From NCBI GenBank assembly GCA_003158415.1, contig PMJA01000338.1, positions 1,618 through 16,333 of the forward strand: a stretch of DNA of 14,716 nucleotides. Reading direction: 5' to 3'. Positions 6,673 to 14,710 of the stretch are shown here, piece after piece. The DNA is from Methylobacter sp. GTDB taxonomy: Bacteria; Pseudomonadota; Gammaproteobacteria; Methylococcales; Methylomonadaceae. Both the position numbers and the translations under genes were made by a program. Position 1 is the stretch's first letter. Each line of letters opens with the position of its first letter. A model generated the notes under the pieces. The model ran no database searches and was not told where the DNA came from. It saw only the letters and a program-made list of their open reading frames with translations.

Positions 6673-7674
6673 TTAAGATTCGGCTTTTTGTTCGCGTGCC
6701 AGCAGGTTTTGTACCGCAGTGCGCGGCGCTAAGCCTTCGTATAACACTTTATAGGTTTGCTCAGTAATAGGCATGTCGATGGCGTATTTTTTTGCCAGTG
6801 AAAAGGTTTCTTTTGCAGCAAAAACACCTTCAATTTCCTGTCCGATCTCCTGCATGGCTGTCGCCCTGTCTTTACCCAGTCCCAACGCCAAGCCAAAGCG
6901 CCGGTTTCTGGATTGGTTGTCGGTGCAGGTTAAAATAAGGTCGCCCAAGCCCGCCAAGCCCATAAAGGTTTCCTGTTTGCCCCCCAATTGAACGCCTAAG
7001 CGGATAATTTCACTAAGGCCTCGGGTAATTAATGCGGCCCTGGTGTTGGAACCAAAACCCAAGCCATCGGCGATACCTGCGGCAATAGCCAGCACGTTTT
7101 TTACCGCGCCGCCGACTTCCACGCCAATGACATCCGAACTGGTATAAGTGCGAAACAGCCCGCCGTGCAGGATGCTGGACAGTTGTTTTGCAAAATCCGG
7201 CTGAGCAGAGGCTATGGTGATGGCGGTCGGTAAATTGGCCGCAACTTCGTTGGCAAATGTGGGGCCTGAAAGAATGGCGGCCGGAGTTTGCGCGGAAAAA
7301 ATTCCGGCGACTATTTCATGAAGTAATGAACAGTCGTCGGGATTAAAGCCTTTACTCGCCCAGGCTATTTTTATCTCAGGGGAGGTGTGGGGCTTAAGCT
7401 GAATCAGGGTATTTTTAAAGGCGTGACTGGGTACACAAACCAGTATCAGATTACTGAAAGCGGCCGCTTCAGCCAAGTTGGCGGTAACGGCAAGGTTGTC
7501 AGGAAAAGCGCGTTCAGGTAAATAATGTTTATTTTGACGGGCTTGCGCAAGCGCCGCGATATGTTCTGGATTATGTCCCCATAGTAACGTTTGGCAACCA
7601 TTTCTGGCTGCCAAAATAGCAAGCGCGGTTCCCCAGGAACCCGCGCCCAGGATGGCTATCTTTTTATTTTCCAC
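6673..7674 (-). CDS. gpsA: Glycerol-3-phosphate dehydrogenase [NAD(P)+]
   Basis: This is a 333-residue cytoplasmic enzyme that reduces dihydroxyacetone phosphate to sn-glycerol-3-phosphate, the backbone for phospholipids. The N-terminal dinucleotide motif IAILGAGSWGTALA (residues 7-20), the ILSGPTFANEVA segment, the catalytic-region lysine in GGAVKNVLAIAAGI, the TRGLSEI helix and GLAGLGDLILTCT are all as in the family, and the length is normal. The start is GTG 7674, five bases after the secB stop codon; no upstream ATG is available and the Rossmann strand follows at once. This gives tight coupling with secB, as in E. coli. Expression is probably from the promoter upstream of the regulator/yibN/secB run. 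Confidence 0.97.
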   Translation of the reverse strand: MENKKIAILGAGSWGTALAILAARNGCQTLLWGHNPEHIAALAQARQNKHYLPERAFPDNLAVTANLAEAAAFSNLILVCVPSHAFKNTLIQLKPHTSPEIKIAWASKGFNPDDCSLLHEIVAGIFSAQTPAAILSGPTFANEVAANLPTAITIASAQPDFAKQLSSILHGGLFRTYTSSDVIGVEVGGAVKNVLAIAAGIADGLGFGSNTRAALITRGLSEIIRLGVQLGGKQETFMGLAGLGDLILTCTDNQSRNRRFGLALGLGKDRATAMQEIGQEIEGVFAAKETFSLAKKYAIDMPITEQTYKVLYEGLAPRTAVQNLLAREQKAES

Positions 7675-7679
7675 ACCGG

Positions 7680-8150
7680 TTAATTGATAGTGTCAGAACC
7701 GGGGATTTGTTGCTGCGCTTGTTGTAAATGTTGCGCATACAAGGCGTCAAAATTGACCGGCGCTAATAGCAGTTGCGGGAAACCGCCTTTTGCAACCAGA
7801 TCAGATACCGCTTCCCGTGCGTAAGGAAACAGAATGTTCGGGCAGAAGCTGCCAAGCATAGGACTCATTTCCTGATCGGTAAAGCCGCTCAACGCGAAAA
7901 TTCCGGCTTGATTGACTTCAACAAGATAGGCAGTTTTATCGCCGCATTTAACGGTGATAGTTATACTGAGCGCGACTTCGTATAAAGAATTTTCTAACGT
8001 TTCAACGTGGGAACCCAGGTTAAAGTCTACGGAAGGCTCCCATTTTTCGGTGAAAATTTTAGGCGAATCCGGGGTTTCAAAAGACAGGTCTTTGGTATAA
8101 ATTTTTTGGATAGCGAATTGTTTTTCTATTGTTTGTTGTTCTTCGGCCAT
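7680..8150 (-). CDS. secB: SecB export chaperone
   Basis: This is a 156-residue cytosolic chaperone that holds preproteins unfolded and delivers them to SecA. The family signature is clear: [19 protein letters not shown] near the N-terminus, then [28 protein letters not shown], the [38 protein letters not shown] core, and a Gln-rich C-terminal tail (residues about 140-156) of the kind that contacts SecA. Length and acidity are typical. Start ATG 8150 has no evident Shine-Dalgarno sequence. The neighbours yibN and gpsA are the same as in E. coli, but the glutaredoxin gene grxC, which separates yibN and secB there, is absent. Confidence 0.97.
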   Translation of the reverse strand: MAEEQQTIEKQFAIQKIYTKDLSFETPDSPKIFTEKWEPSVDFNLGSHVETLENSLYEVALSITITVKCGDKTAYLVEVNQAGIFALSGFTDQEMSPMLGSFCPNILFPYAREAVSDLVAKGGFPQLLLAPVNFDALYAQHLQQAQQQIPGSDTIN

Positions 8151-8221
8151 AATGAATGTGTTTGTTTTAGTTTAAAATTTTAGTGTGTCTGAAATTTATG
8201 GCGGCGTTAGCCGCTAAAAAG

Positions 8222-8722
8222 TCATGCGCCACCGCCGCCTTCGCTGCTGCCATCAATGCGTTGGCTAATGGGTTTAGATTTAATTTTGTTTTTACTGGTT
8301 ATTTTTACGGGTAATTTGTAGTCGTTTTCCCAGGCTTGCATGCCGCCGGTAATAACAAAGACTTGTTCGAATCCCGCTTTCGTCAATACCTTGCCGGCCG
8401 ACGCCGAGCGAGTGCCCGTTTGGCAGGAAATGAGTACAGGCTTATTTTTGTGACCGGCTATTTTTGAAAGTTCTTCCGGTAATTTGCCTAAAGGCATATT
8501 GATGGACTGCTCGATATGGCTCAGTATAAATTCATGCGGTTCGCGGACATCAATAACCAGCGTATCGCTATCGTTCATTTTAGCGACGGCGAGCAATGGC
8601 GAAACAGAACCGAACTTTTTAAAGGCGGTGTCGAATAATTCCTGGATCAATAAATAGGTAACGACTGCCAGTGCGAGAGATAATATATAGTGATTTAAAA
8701 TAAATTCTAGGTAACGGTCCAT
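8222..8722 (-). CDS. yibN: YibN-type membrane-anchored rhodanese
   Basis: This is a 166-residue protein with one N-terminal membrane helix (about residues 12-28) and one rhodanese domain (about 45-140). The domain has LVIDVREPHEF at 55-65 and the active-site loop CQTGTRS at 100-106, with C100 as the persulfide-bearing cysteine, then GFEQVFVITGGMQAWE. The tail is basic and ends in Gly-rich SSEGGGGA. Rhodaneses carry sulfane sulfur between donors and acceptors; the physiological partner of YibN is not settled. It starts 33 bases after the stop of the ArsR-family gene and is followed by secB. The pairing with a regulator that has the SqrR/BigR cysteine spacing suggests a sulfane-sulfur role here. 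Confidence 0.93.
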   Translation of the reverse strand: MDRYLEFILNHYILSLALAVVTYLLIQELFDTAFKKFGSVSPLLAVAKMNDSDTLVIDVREPHEFILSHIEQSINMPLGKLPEELSKIAGHKNKPVLISCQTGTRSASAGKVLTKAGFEQVFVITGGMQAWENDYKLPVKITSKNKIKSKPISQRIDGSSEGGGGA

Positions 8723-8755
8723 GGAGTATGTTTAAAGTGGGTGAATGGTGAGAAA

Positions 8756-9070
8756 TTAGAGTATGGGACAAAAAACGTCGCGCATCATTTTTATGAGCTG
8801 TAGCATACGGTCATCATCAATGTAGTAATAAACACGGTTGGCTTCTTTTTTAGAGCCGAGTATGTTTTTTTCTCTAAGTATGGATAAATGCTGGGAAATG
8901 TTGCTTTGACTGGTGCCTACTTGCTCGACGATGTCTTGAACGCTGATCGAATTATTGCCAAGTACGCACAATATTTTTAATCGTAACGGATGGGACATGG
9001 CTTTCAAGCAGTGCGCCGCTCTGGCTATATCGGTATCATCGTATAAAATGTGTGGGTCTTTATTGTCCAT
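8756..9070 (-). CDS. ArsR-family repressor with SqrR/BigR-type cysteine pair
   Basis: This is a 104-residue winged-helix regulator. The domain runs from ARAAHCLKAMSHPLRLKIL (17-34) through the recognition helix TSQSNISQHLSILRE (53-67) to the wing with KKEANRVYYYIDD (74-86). The metal-site ELCVCDL motif of arsenic/cadmium sensors is missing. Instead C35 (in LKILCVL) and C101 (in DVFCPIL) lie at the two positions where SqrR (C41, C107) and BigR (C42, C108) form a tetrasulfide bridge; the spacing of 66 is identical. C21 is extra. It heads the yibN-secB-gpsA run, so it probably represses its own promoter and that of the rhodanese and is relieved by persulfide. No Shine-Dalgarno sequence is obvious before ATG 9070. 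The ArsR class is certain; the ligand is inferred. Confidence 0.9.
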   Translation of the reverse strand: MDNKDPHILYDDTDIARAAHCLKAMSHPLRLKILCVLGNNSISVQDIVEQVGTSQSNISQHLSILREKNILGSKKEANRVYYYIDDDRMLQLIKMMRDVFCPIL

Positions 9071-9205
9071 AGGGCTACTTGACTACTGGTTTACGGTGTT
9101 TTACTTAAAATAAAGGGCCTGCGAAGAATTATTTATACACAACTGTCGCCAACGTGTATTAATATAACAATTACCTTGCCTGTTTACCAAAGCTGACAAA
9201 TCTAT

Positions 9206-9235
9206 CAAAATGATACCTTATTTTCAATCATTTTG
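9206..9235. promoter_or_regulatory. 9-bp perfect inverted repeat in the regulator/gpmI spacer, possible operator
   Basis: CAAAATGAT (9206-9214) and ATCATTTTG (9227-9235) are exact complements around 12 bases, giving a centre-to-centre distance of 21 bp, or two helix turns, which suits a dimeric regulator. It lies in the 255-base divergent region between the ArsR-family gene and gpmI. No experiment or known consensus ties it to this regulator. Confidence 0.35.
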
Positions 9236-9325
9236 GGTAATGGTTAATGCGGCTCTGTTTGTTATTGAGTTCGTATCCATCAAGTGATGCGGATTTTGTT
9301 TTTAGTGCCTGGAGATAAATAAAAG

Positions 9326-10870
9326 ATGTTGAATAGACCTAAGCCCTTAGTGTTGCTGATCCTTGACGGGTTCGGTTATTCATTGGAACAGGAAAGTAAC
9401 GCCATTGCGATGGCTAATACGCCTTGTTGGGATCAGTTGCAGAAGGATTATCCGATGACCTTGCTGAATTGTTCCGGTCGCTCGGTGGGTTTGCCTCGTG
9501 ATCAGATGGGAAATTCAGAAGTAGGCCATATCCATATAGGGACGGGCCGTTATGTACCGCAGGATCTTTCCAAGGTTAACGACGCCATAGAAGACGGTAG
9601 TTTTTTTACCAATCCAGTTCTGTGCCGCGCAGTCGATTTAGCGAAAGATAAAGGTAAAGCCTTGCATATCATGGGCTTGCTGTCGCCCGGCGGCGTGCAT
9701 AGCCACGAAGAGCAGATTATGGCGATGGTTGAACTGGCCGCCCGGCGGGGCTTAAGCAAAATCTATCTGCATGCGTTCCTGGATGGACGGGATGTTCCAC
9801 CTAAAAGCGCATCCGCGTCCATTGAACTGTTAGATGCCAAATTTACAGACCTCGGTGTAGGCCGTATCGTCTCAATCGTAGGGCGTTTTTATGCAATGGA
9901 TAGAGATAATCGTTGGGATCGTGTAAAATCCGCCTACGACCTGATTGTTAAAGGTGTGGCCGGTGTGACTGCGGATTCTGCGCTACAGGGCTTAGCCGCC
10001 GCATACAATCGGGGCGAGACCGATGAGTTTGTATTACCCACGGTTATTTTGGACACTGAAGGTCAGGCGGTTGCCCTTGATCCCGAAGACTCTGTGGTGT
10101 TTATGAATTTTCGTGCCGATCGGGCGCGCGAAATTTCCCAGGCAATAACCTCAACAACCTTTACTTCCTTTGATAGAAACCATCCGCCTCATCCGGGCTA
10201 TTTTTGCACCTTAACGGAATATCATCAGGATTTTGATTACGATGTTGCATTCCCTTCAGTCGACATTAAAAATTGTCTCGGCGAGTACTTGTCCAACTTA
10301 GGCATGAAGCAATTGCGACTGGCGGAAACCGAAAAATATGCGCATGTCACTTTTTTTCTAAACGGCGGCATTGACACGCCTTTCCCCGGAGAAGATAGGA
10401 TACTGGTGCCATCGCCTAAAGTCAGAACCTACGATTTACAGCCGGAAATGAATGCAGCTGAGGTCACGGATCATTTGGTCGAGGCCATTACCGGCGGCAA
10501 ATATGACGTTATTATTTGCAATTACGCCAATTGCGACATGGTTGGTCATACCGGCATCATTCCTGCGGCAATACTGGCCGTGGAGGCTGTGGATAGATCA
10601 TTACAACGCATCGTTGATGCACTAAAGTCGGTAGGCGGACAGCTTTTGTTAACGGCTGATCATGGCAATATCGAACAAATGCGGGATAAAGAAACCGGGC
10701 AGCCACATACCGCACATACCACCAATCAGGTGCCTTTGGTTTATGTCTGTGGCGATAAGCCGTTAGCCGACGGCGGCGGTTTATCTGATTTAGCGCCTAC
10801 CATGCTGGCCATTTTAGGCGTTCCGCAGCCGGTTGAAATGACTGGCAGATCGCTTATTAACGCCGCTTAA
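9326..10870 (+). CDS. gpmI: 2,3-bisphosphoglycerate-independent phosphoglycerate mutase
   Basis: This is a 514-residue cytoplasmic glycolytic enzyme interconverting 3- and 2-phosphoglycerate through a phosphoserine and two Mn ions. Seen motifs: LLILDGFG (10-17, metal ligand D14), [15 protein letters not shown] (61-75, phosphorylated Ser64), [64 protein letters not shown] and TADHGNIE with the second metal cluster. All are intact and the length is typical. GGAGA at 9311-9315 precedes ATG 9326 by 10 bases. It begins a plus-strand operon with envC (7-base gap) and ctpA, divergent from the regulator-yibN-secB-gpsA set, as in E. coli. Confidence 0.98.
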   Translation: MLNRPKPLVLLILDGFGYSLEQESNAIAMANTPCWDQLQKDYPMTLLNCSGRSVGLPRDQMGNSEVGHIHIGTGRYVPQDLSKVNDAIEDGSFFTNPVLCRAVDLAKDKGKALHIMGLLSPGGVHSHEEQIMAMVELAARRGLSKIYLHAFLDGRDVPPKSASASIELLDAKFTDLGVGRIVSIVGRFYAMDRDNRWDRVKSAYDLIVKGVAGVTADSALQGLAAAYNRGETDEFVLPTVILDTEGQAVALDPEDSVVFMNFRADRAREISQAITSTTFTSFDRNHPPHPGYFCTLTEYHQDFDYDVAFPSVDIKNCLGEYLSNLGMKQLRLAETEKYAHVTFFLNGGIDTPFPGEDRILVPSPKVRTYDLQPEMNAAEVTDHLVEAITGGKYDVIICNYANCDMVGHTGIIPAAILAVEAVDRSLQRIVDALKSVGGQLLLTADHGNIEQMRDKETGQPHTAHTTNQVPLVYVCGDKPLADGGGLSDLAPTMLAILGVPQPVEMTGRSLINAA

Positions 10871-10877
10871 CCCGTGA

Positions 10878-12050
10878 ATGAGAAAAAGCCTTTATTTTTG
10901 TTTATTGCTGGGGACGTGGGCCAGTCAGAGTCATGCGGAGGATTTGCAAACCAGCGGTGAACTCAATAAGGTCGAGTCGGATATTAGTGTTGTCAAGCAG
11001 GATATGCAGCGACTTTCAGAGCAGAAAGATAACTTACAGAGTCTGTTGGCGGATATTGAAAAGCGCTATGGCGAAACAGCCGCTTTATTGAGAACACTGC
11101 AAATTAAAATCGAGCAAAAACGCCAGGGTTTGGATAAAATCCGGCAGGATATGCAAACTTTTCAGCAGGAAATAGATAAGCTAAATAGTGAACTGGCCGG
11201 ACAAATAAAGGCCGCTTATGCGATGGGGCAAGAAGAAAGGTTAAAGCTGATGCTTAACCAGCAAGACCCCGCCTTATCCGGGCGGATGATGGTTTATTTT
11301 AACTATATCAATAAAGAACGCTTAAAAAAACTCGCCGATTTGGAAGCGGCTGTACAGCGACTGGATCAGCTGGACAAACAAAAAAAGACCGAAACTGAAT
11401 TTTTAGAGCGAGATCTGGAACAAAAAAAATCAGAGCAAACCGCCCTTGATGAAGCCAGAAAAAAAAGAAATGAATTGCTGGTGCAAATAGGTAATGACTT
11501 CTCTTCAAATGAACAACAGCTAAATCAGTTGCAGATCAATGAAGACAGGCTGAAAAGCCTGATGGCTACCTTGCCTATTACCGAAGAAGAACTGGCCGCC
11601 GATGCCGAGCAGACTAAAGAATTATCCCCCGCCATGGAGAATCCCCCTGAACTTAAGGCTGATTTTTCCACTCTCAAGGGGAGTCTGCCCTGGCCGGTCA
11701 GGGGACGGTTGGCGCAGAAATTCGGCAGTCCGCGTACGGAGGGCGTCTGGGATGGGGTGTTGATTGACGCCCCTGAAGGCATGGAAATAAAAGCCGTTAC
11801 GCAAGGCAAGGTGGTTTATGCCGAATGGATGCGCGGTTATGGCTTGTTGATTATTGTTGATCACGGCCATGGCTATATGACGCTTTATGCGTTTAACCAG
11901 AGTCTTTATAAAAAAATGGGCGATACGGTAGAGGCTGGTGATGTGATTGCTTCCGTTGGACAAAGCGGCGGACGTAGCCAATCTGGGTTGTATTTTGGAA
12001 TACGCAAGAAAGGTGTGCCGATAGATCCGCTTGAATGGTGCCGGAGATGA
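10878..12050 (+). CDS. envC: EnvC-like murein hydrolase activator (degenerate LytM domain)
   Basis: This is a 390-residue periplasmic protein. It has a signal peptide (residues 1-20, cleavage after SHA), a long coiled coil rich in Gln/Lys/Glu (about 25-245), a short linker, and a LytM/M23 domain (270-388) starting LPWPVRGRLAQKFG. All zinc ligands of active M23 enzymes are replaced: the first His and Asp by Trp and Leu in VWDGVLID, the YAH histidine by Phe in LYAFN, and HxH by GLY in SGLYFGIR. That matches EnvC, which does not cut peptidoglycan but activates AmiA/AmiB amidases during cell separation under FtsEX control. ATG 10878 is 7 bases after gpmI stops and lacks a clear Shine-Dalgarno sequence, so coupling is likely. 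Confidence 0.93.
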   Translation: MRKSLYFCLLLGTWASQSHAEDLQTSGELNKVESDISVVKQDMQRLSEQKDNLQSLLADIEKRYGETAALLRTLQIKIEQKRQGLDKIRQDMQTFQQEIDKLNSELAGQIKAAYAMGQEERLKLMLNQQDPALSGRMMVYFNYINKERLKKLADLEAAVQRLDQLDKQKKTETEFLERDLEQKKSEQTALDEARKKRNELLVQIGNDFSSNEQQLNQLQINEDRLKSLMATLPITEEELAADAEQTKELSPAMENPPELKADFSTLKGSLPWPVRGRLAQKFGSPRTEGVWDGVLIDAPEGMEIKAVTQGKVVYAEWMRGYGLLIIVDHGHGYMTLYAFNQSLYKKMGDTVEAGDVIASVGQSGGRSQSGLYFGIRKKGVPIDPLEWCRR

Positions 12051-12120
12051 ACCGGTTTTAAGTAGTGAGTCGTTAGATGATAAAATATTTGGATATCGCG
12101 GATTTGGAGTTTTAAGACAG

Positions 12121-13437
12121 ATGCTAAAAAAGAAAGCTATTTTTATTTTATCCTTAGGGATTATGTTAGGCGTTTTTATCGGACTTTGCGGCAGTGTGTT
12201 TGCCGGGAAAGATAAAGCCGCCGACGTTGCAACCGATGCCGAGACGTTGCCTTATGAGGATTTGCGGACATTTACAGACATTTTCGGCCTGATTAAACGG
12301 GATTATGTAGAACCCGTTTCGGACAAAAAATTGCTTGAAGACGCTGTTAAAGGCATGTTGAGCGGTCTCGATCCGCATTCCGCTTATCTGGTTGCGGAAG
12401 AATATCAGGAATTAAAAGAAGGCACTACCGGACAGTTTGGCGGTTTGGGCATAGAAGTGACGATGGAAAACGGCTTTATTAAAGTGGTTTCACCGATCGA
12501 CGATACGCCGGCCCAAAAAGCGGGCATAAAAACCGGAGACCTTATTATCAAGCTGGATGATATACCGGTAAAAGGTATGTCCTTGACCGATGCCGTTAAG
12601 AAAATGCGCGGCGAACCCGGCAGTAAAATTGTTCTTACCATTGTCCGCGAAGGCGAAGATGCGCCGTTGAAATTAACATTGACCCGCGACATTATAAAAG
12701 TTAAAAGTGTTAAGAGCCGGATGTTGGAAAAAGGTTACGGCTATGTGCGCATCAGCAGCTTCCAATCAGGCACAGGGGACGGTCTTAAAGAAGCGCTGGC
12801 CGCACTGAAAAAGGAAAACGGGGGCGCACTGAAAGGCTTGGTGCTGGATTTACGCAATAACCCCGGTGGCGTATTAAATGCAGCGGTGGAAGTGAGCGAC
12901 GCCTTTATAAAAAGCGGGCTTATCGTATATACGGAAGGACGTATTGCCAATTCGGAAATGCGCTTTAATGCCGCGTCTGATGATCTTCTGGACGGAGCGC
13001 CTATCGTGGTGCTGATTAACGGCGGTTCCGCATCAGCCTCTGAGATTGTCGCCGGCGCCTTGCAGGATCAAAAGCGTGCCGTGATTATGGGCGAAAAATC
13101 ATTCGGTAAAGGTTCGGTGCAAACCATATTGCCTACCAGCAATGGCGCGGCGGTAAAGCTGACGACAGCGCGTTACTTTACGCCTTCCGGCCGGTCGATA
13201 CAGGCCGAAGGCATAGAGCCGGATATTCCATTGGCGCGAGTCAAATTGGAAGCGTTAGATAAAACCGATTTTACCCCGATCAAAGAGGCTGATTTGTCGC
13301 ATCATTTGAAAAATGGCAAAGGCGCTACCGATAAAAAAGACGGGGTAGATAAAGATAAGGAAAAGCTCGATGTAGCGGATTATGCCTTGCATGAAGCGCT
13401 GAATTTATTAAAGGGCATCAGCATCGTCAAGAAATAA
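12121..13437 (+). CDS. ctpA: S41 carboxyl-terminal processing protease
   Basis: This is a 438-residue exported serine protease of the CtpA/Prc S41 family, which trims C-termini of periplasmic or envelope proteins. It has a hydrophobic signal or anchor (residues 5-28, ending SVFA), a helical N-terminal part, a PDZ domain (about 100-180, FGGLGIEVTMENGFIKVVSPIDDTP region), and the catalytic core with LDLRNNPGG, GSASASEIVAGALQ (nucleophile S305) and GEKSFGKGSVQ (K330, Q334), the Ser-Lys dyad spacing of 25 seen in plant D1 processing protease. The tail is Lys/Asp-rich. I took ATG 12121, with GGAG 11 bases upstream, since the signal peptide begins there; an in-frame TTG at 12031 overlaps envC. The envC-ctpA order is common in proteobacteria. 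Confidence 0.95.
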   Translation: MLKKKAIFILSLGIMLGVFIGLCGSVFAGKDKAADVATDAETLPYEDLRTFTDIFGLIKRDYVEPVSDKKLLEDAVKGMLSGLDPHSAYLVAEEYQELKEGTTGQFGGLGIEVTMENGFIKVVSPIDDTPAQKAGIKTGDLIIKLDDIPVKGMSLTDAVKKMRGEPGSKIVLTIVREGEDAPLKLTLTRDIIKVKSVKSRMLEKGYGYVRISSFQSGTGDGLKEALAALKKENGGALKGLVLDLRNNPGGVLNAAVEVSDAFIKSGLIVYTEGRIANSEMRFNAASDDLLDGAPIVVLINGGSASASEIVAGALQDQKRAVIMGEKSFGKGSVQTILPTSNGAAVKLTTARYFTPSGRSIQAEGIEPDIPLARVKLEALDKTDFTPIKEADLSHHLKNGKGATDKKDGVDKDKEKLDVADYALHEALNLLKGISIVKK

Positions 13438-13459
13438 TCTTTGTTTTATAGCTGACAAG

Positions 13460-13497
13460 AAAACCGGGTTCCAGTCTTGCTGGAACCCGGTTTTTTT
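13460..13497 (+). terminator. Strong rho-independent terminator of the gpmI-envC-ctpA operon
   Basis: A perfect 15-bp stem (13460-13474 with 13480-13494), GC-rich in the middle around a 5-base TCTTG loop, ends in seven T's (13491-13497). It lies 22 bases after the ctpA stop. On the minus strand it is followed by TTTTC, so it may also end intI transcription. Confidence 0.95.
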
Positions 13498-13527
13498 ATG
13501 TCCGGACTTTGGGATGAACCGGTTTGC

Positions 13528-13557
13528 GTAGGGCGCAATAGCGTAGCGTATTGCGCC
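13528..13557 (+). repeat. REP-type element, GTAG head, first of an inverted pair
   Basis: GTAG at 13528-13531 is followed directly by the stem GGCGCAATA (13532-13540), an 8-base loop and TATTGCGCC (13549-13557), a perfect 9-bp palindrome. A GTAG tetranucleotide at the 5' foot of a short GC-rich palindrome is the hallmark of REP sequences mobilised by RAYT transposases (family knowledge). The copy number in this genome is not visible here. Confidence 0.7.
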
Positions 13558-13581
13558 AAATGTTGAACCTTTCCGTACGGG

Positions 13582-13614
13582 GCCGCAATACGGCCATCGC
13601 CTATTGCGGCCTAC
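13582..13614 (-). repeat. REP-type element, GTAG head, second of an inverted pair
   Basis: On the minus strand GTAG (13614-13611) is followed by GCCGCAATA (13610-13602), an 11-base loop and TATTGCGGC (13590-13582). The stem differs from the first element by one base (GCC for GGC at its foot), with the compensating change in the other arm. The facing orientation, 24 bases apart, gives a REPIN/BIME-like doublet. Confidence 0.7.
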
Positions 13615-13649
13615 GGCTCTTAAATTCATATCTGACTTTATAGGTTCTG

Positions 13650-14642
13650 TCAGAGCTGATCCAATGGACTCAAAACACCCCGACCGCCCTTGTTCAACAC
13701 ATGCGTATAAATCATGGTAGTGCTGACATCCGCATGACCGAGCAACTCCTGTACCGTGCGAATATCGTAGCCGCTTTGCAGTAAATGCGTCGCAAACGAA
13801 TGCCTCAACGTATGCGGCGTTGTTGGCTTGGCAATGCCCGCCGCCAGCGCCGCTTTTTTTACATAGCGCTGTATTTGTTTTTCTTCGACATGATGACGGC
13901 GTTCGGATTTACTGCGGGGATCAATAGAATAATTTTTCGCCGCAAACACATACTGCCAGCCCCACTCTTTAGGCGCATTCGGATACTTGACCGCCAAGGC
14001 ATCCGGCAGCCAAACGTCCACTTTATTCAGCGCCAAGTCCTGTTCATGCCACTCACGGCGCAAGGCCAATTGCGTTCGCATCGCCTCCAACAAGCTATCC
14101 GGCAACATCGTCACCCGATCTTTACCGCCCTTGCCATCCCGAATAATGATCTCCTTACGGCTCAATTCCACATCCTTAACCCGCAGCCGCACCGCCTCCA
14201 TCAGGCGCATTCCGGTTCCGTACAAGAGCTTGATAATCAAGTTGACCGGCGCAGGGGCCACCGTAGCTTCCCTCAACAATGCCTGCACTTCCGAGGTTGT
14301 CAACACCACGGGCAAACGCTGCGGTTTTTTCGACCGCTCAAAATTGTCCAGCCACGGCAAAGTGATGACCAACACCTCGCGATACAAAAAAAGTATCGCT
14401 GATAGTGCCTGATTCTGAGTCGAACTGGACACATGACGCTGCGTAGCAAGATAAGTTAAAAACCTCTCCACTTCGACTACGCCCATCTCGGCTGGATGAC
14501 GTTTGCCATGGTACAAAATGTATTGCTTAATCCAGGCAAGATAGGTTTTCTCAGTGCTCAAGCTATAGTGCTTAAAGCGTATCTTGTCGCGGACTTGATC
14601 CAATAATTTTTTTGGTTGTTCTGGTGTCGTATTTGCTGGCAT
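13650..14642 (-). CDS. intI: Integron integrase (IntI-type tyrosine recombinase)
   Basis: This is a 330-residue site-specific recombinase. It has an N-terminal SAM-like core-binding domain (about 12-98, FKHYSLSTEKTYLAWIKQYI) and a catalytic domain with R146 (GTGMRLMEA), K171/K174 (GKGGKDR), H277 and R280 (HTLRHSFATHLL), H303 (LLGHADVSTTMIYTH) and nucleophile Y312. As recalled, these positions equal those of IntI1. The integron-specific insertion is present (about 212-250, ALAVKYPNAPKEWGWQYVF then DPRS and RRHH), which separates IntI from XerC/D. The protein ends GGRGVLSPLDQL, as in the family. It is full length and looks active. IntI inserts gene cassettes at attI, normally on the 5' side of intI, here at or beyond the right edge. 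Start ATG 14642 has a weak Shine-Dalgarno sequence. Confidence 0.96.
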   Translation of the reverse strand: MPANTTPEQPKKLLDQVRDKIRFKHYSLSTEKTYLAWIKQYILYHGKRHPAEMGVVEVERFLTYLATQRHVSSSTQNQALSAILFLYREVLVITLPWLDNFERSKKPQRLPVVLTTSEVQALLREATVAPAPVNLIIKLLYGTGMRLMEAVRLRVKDVELSRKEIIIRDGKGGKDRVTMLPDSLLEAMRTQLALRREWHEQDLALNKVDVWLPDALAVKYPNAPKEWGWQYVFAAKNYSIDPRSKSERRHHVEEKQIQRYVKKAALAAGIAKPTTPHTLRHSFATHLLQSGYDIRTVQELLGHADVSTTMIYTHVLNKGGRGVLSPLDQL

Positions 14643-14704
14643 GATTTGTCGCGCTCACTGGTACTTGAGTCAGTATAAACAATAAGATGTATTAAGTTAT
14701 TAGG

Positions 14705-14710
14705 ATTATA
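14705..14710 (-). promoter_or_regulatory. Probable -10 box of the intI promoter
   Basis: A consensus TATAAT on the minus strand lies about 63 bases before the intI start codon; its -35 partner would fall beyond the window edge. A second weaker box, TATACT, occurs nearer the gene on the same strand. The 74 bases between intI and the edge show no clear GTTRRRY core, so attI cannot be placed. Confidence 0.35.

Noticed and set aside
11682..12047. Active zinc peptidase of family M23
   Set aside because: The His, Asp and HxH ligands are all replaced, as in EnvC, so it is an activator and not an enzyme.
12031..12120. N-terminal extension of CtpA from TTG 12031
   Set aside because: It overlaps envC, lacks a signal-peptide character, and ATG 12121 with an upstream GGAG begins the hydrophobic leader directly.
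13528..13614. attC recombination sites for the integrase
   Set aside because: GTTGAAC at 13562-13568 fits the GTTRRRY core, but no matching RYYYAAC core or long imperfect stem surrounds it; the two palindromes are better explained as GTAG-headed REP elements.
13785..14402. A 205-codon open frame on the plus strand opposite intI
   Set aside because: It is fully antisense to a clear integron integrase and its translation is Arg/Gln/His-rich with no domain; it is a composition effect.
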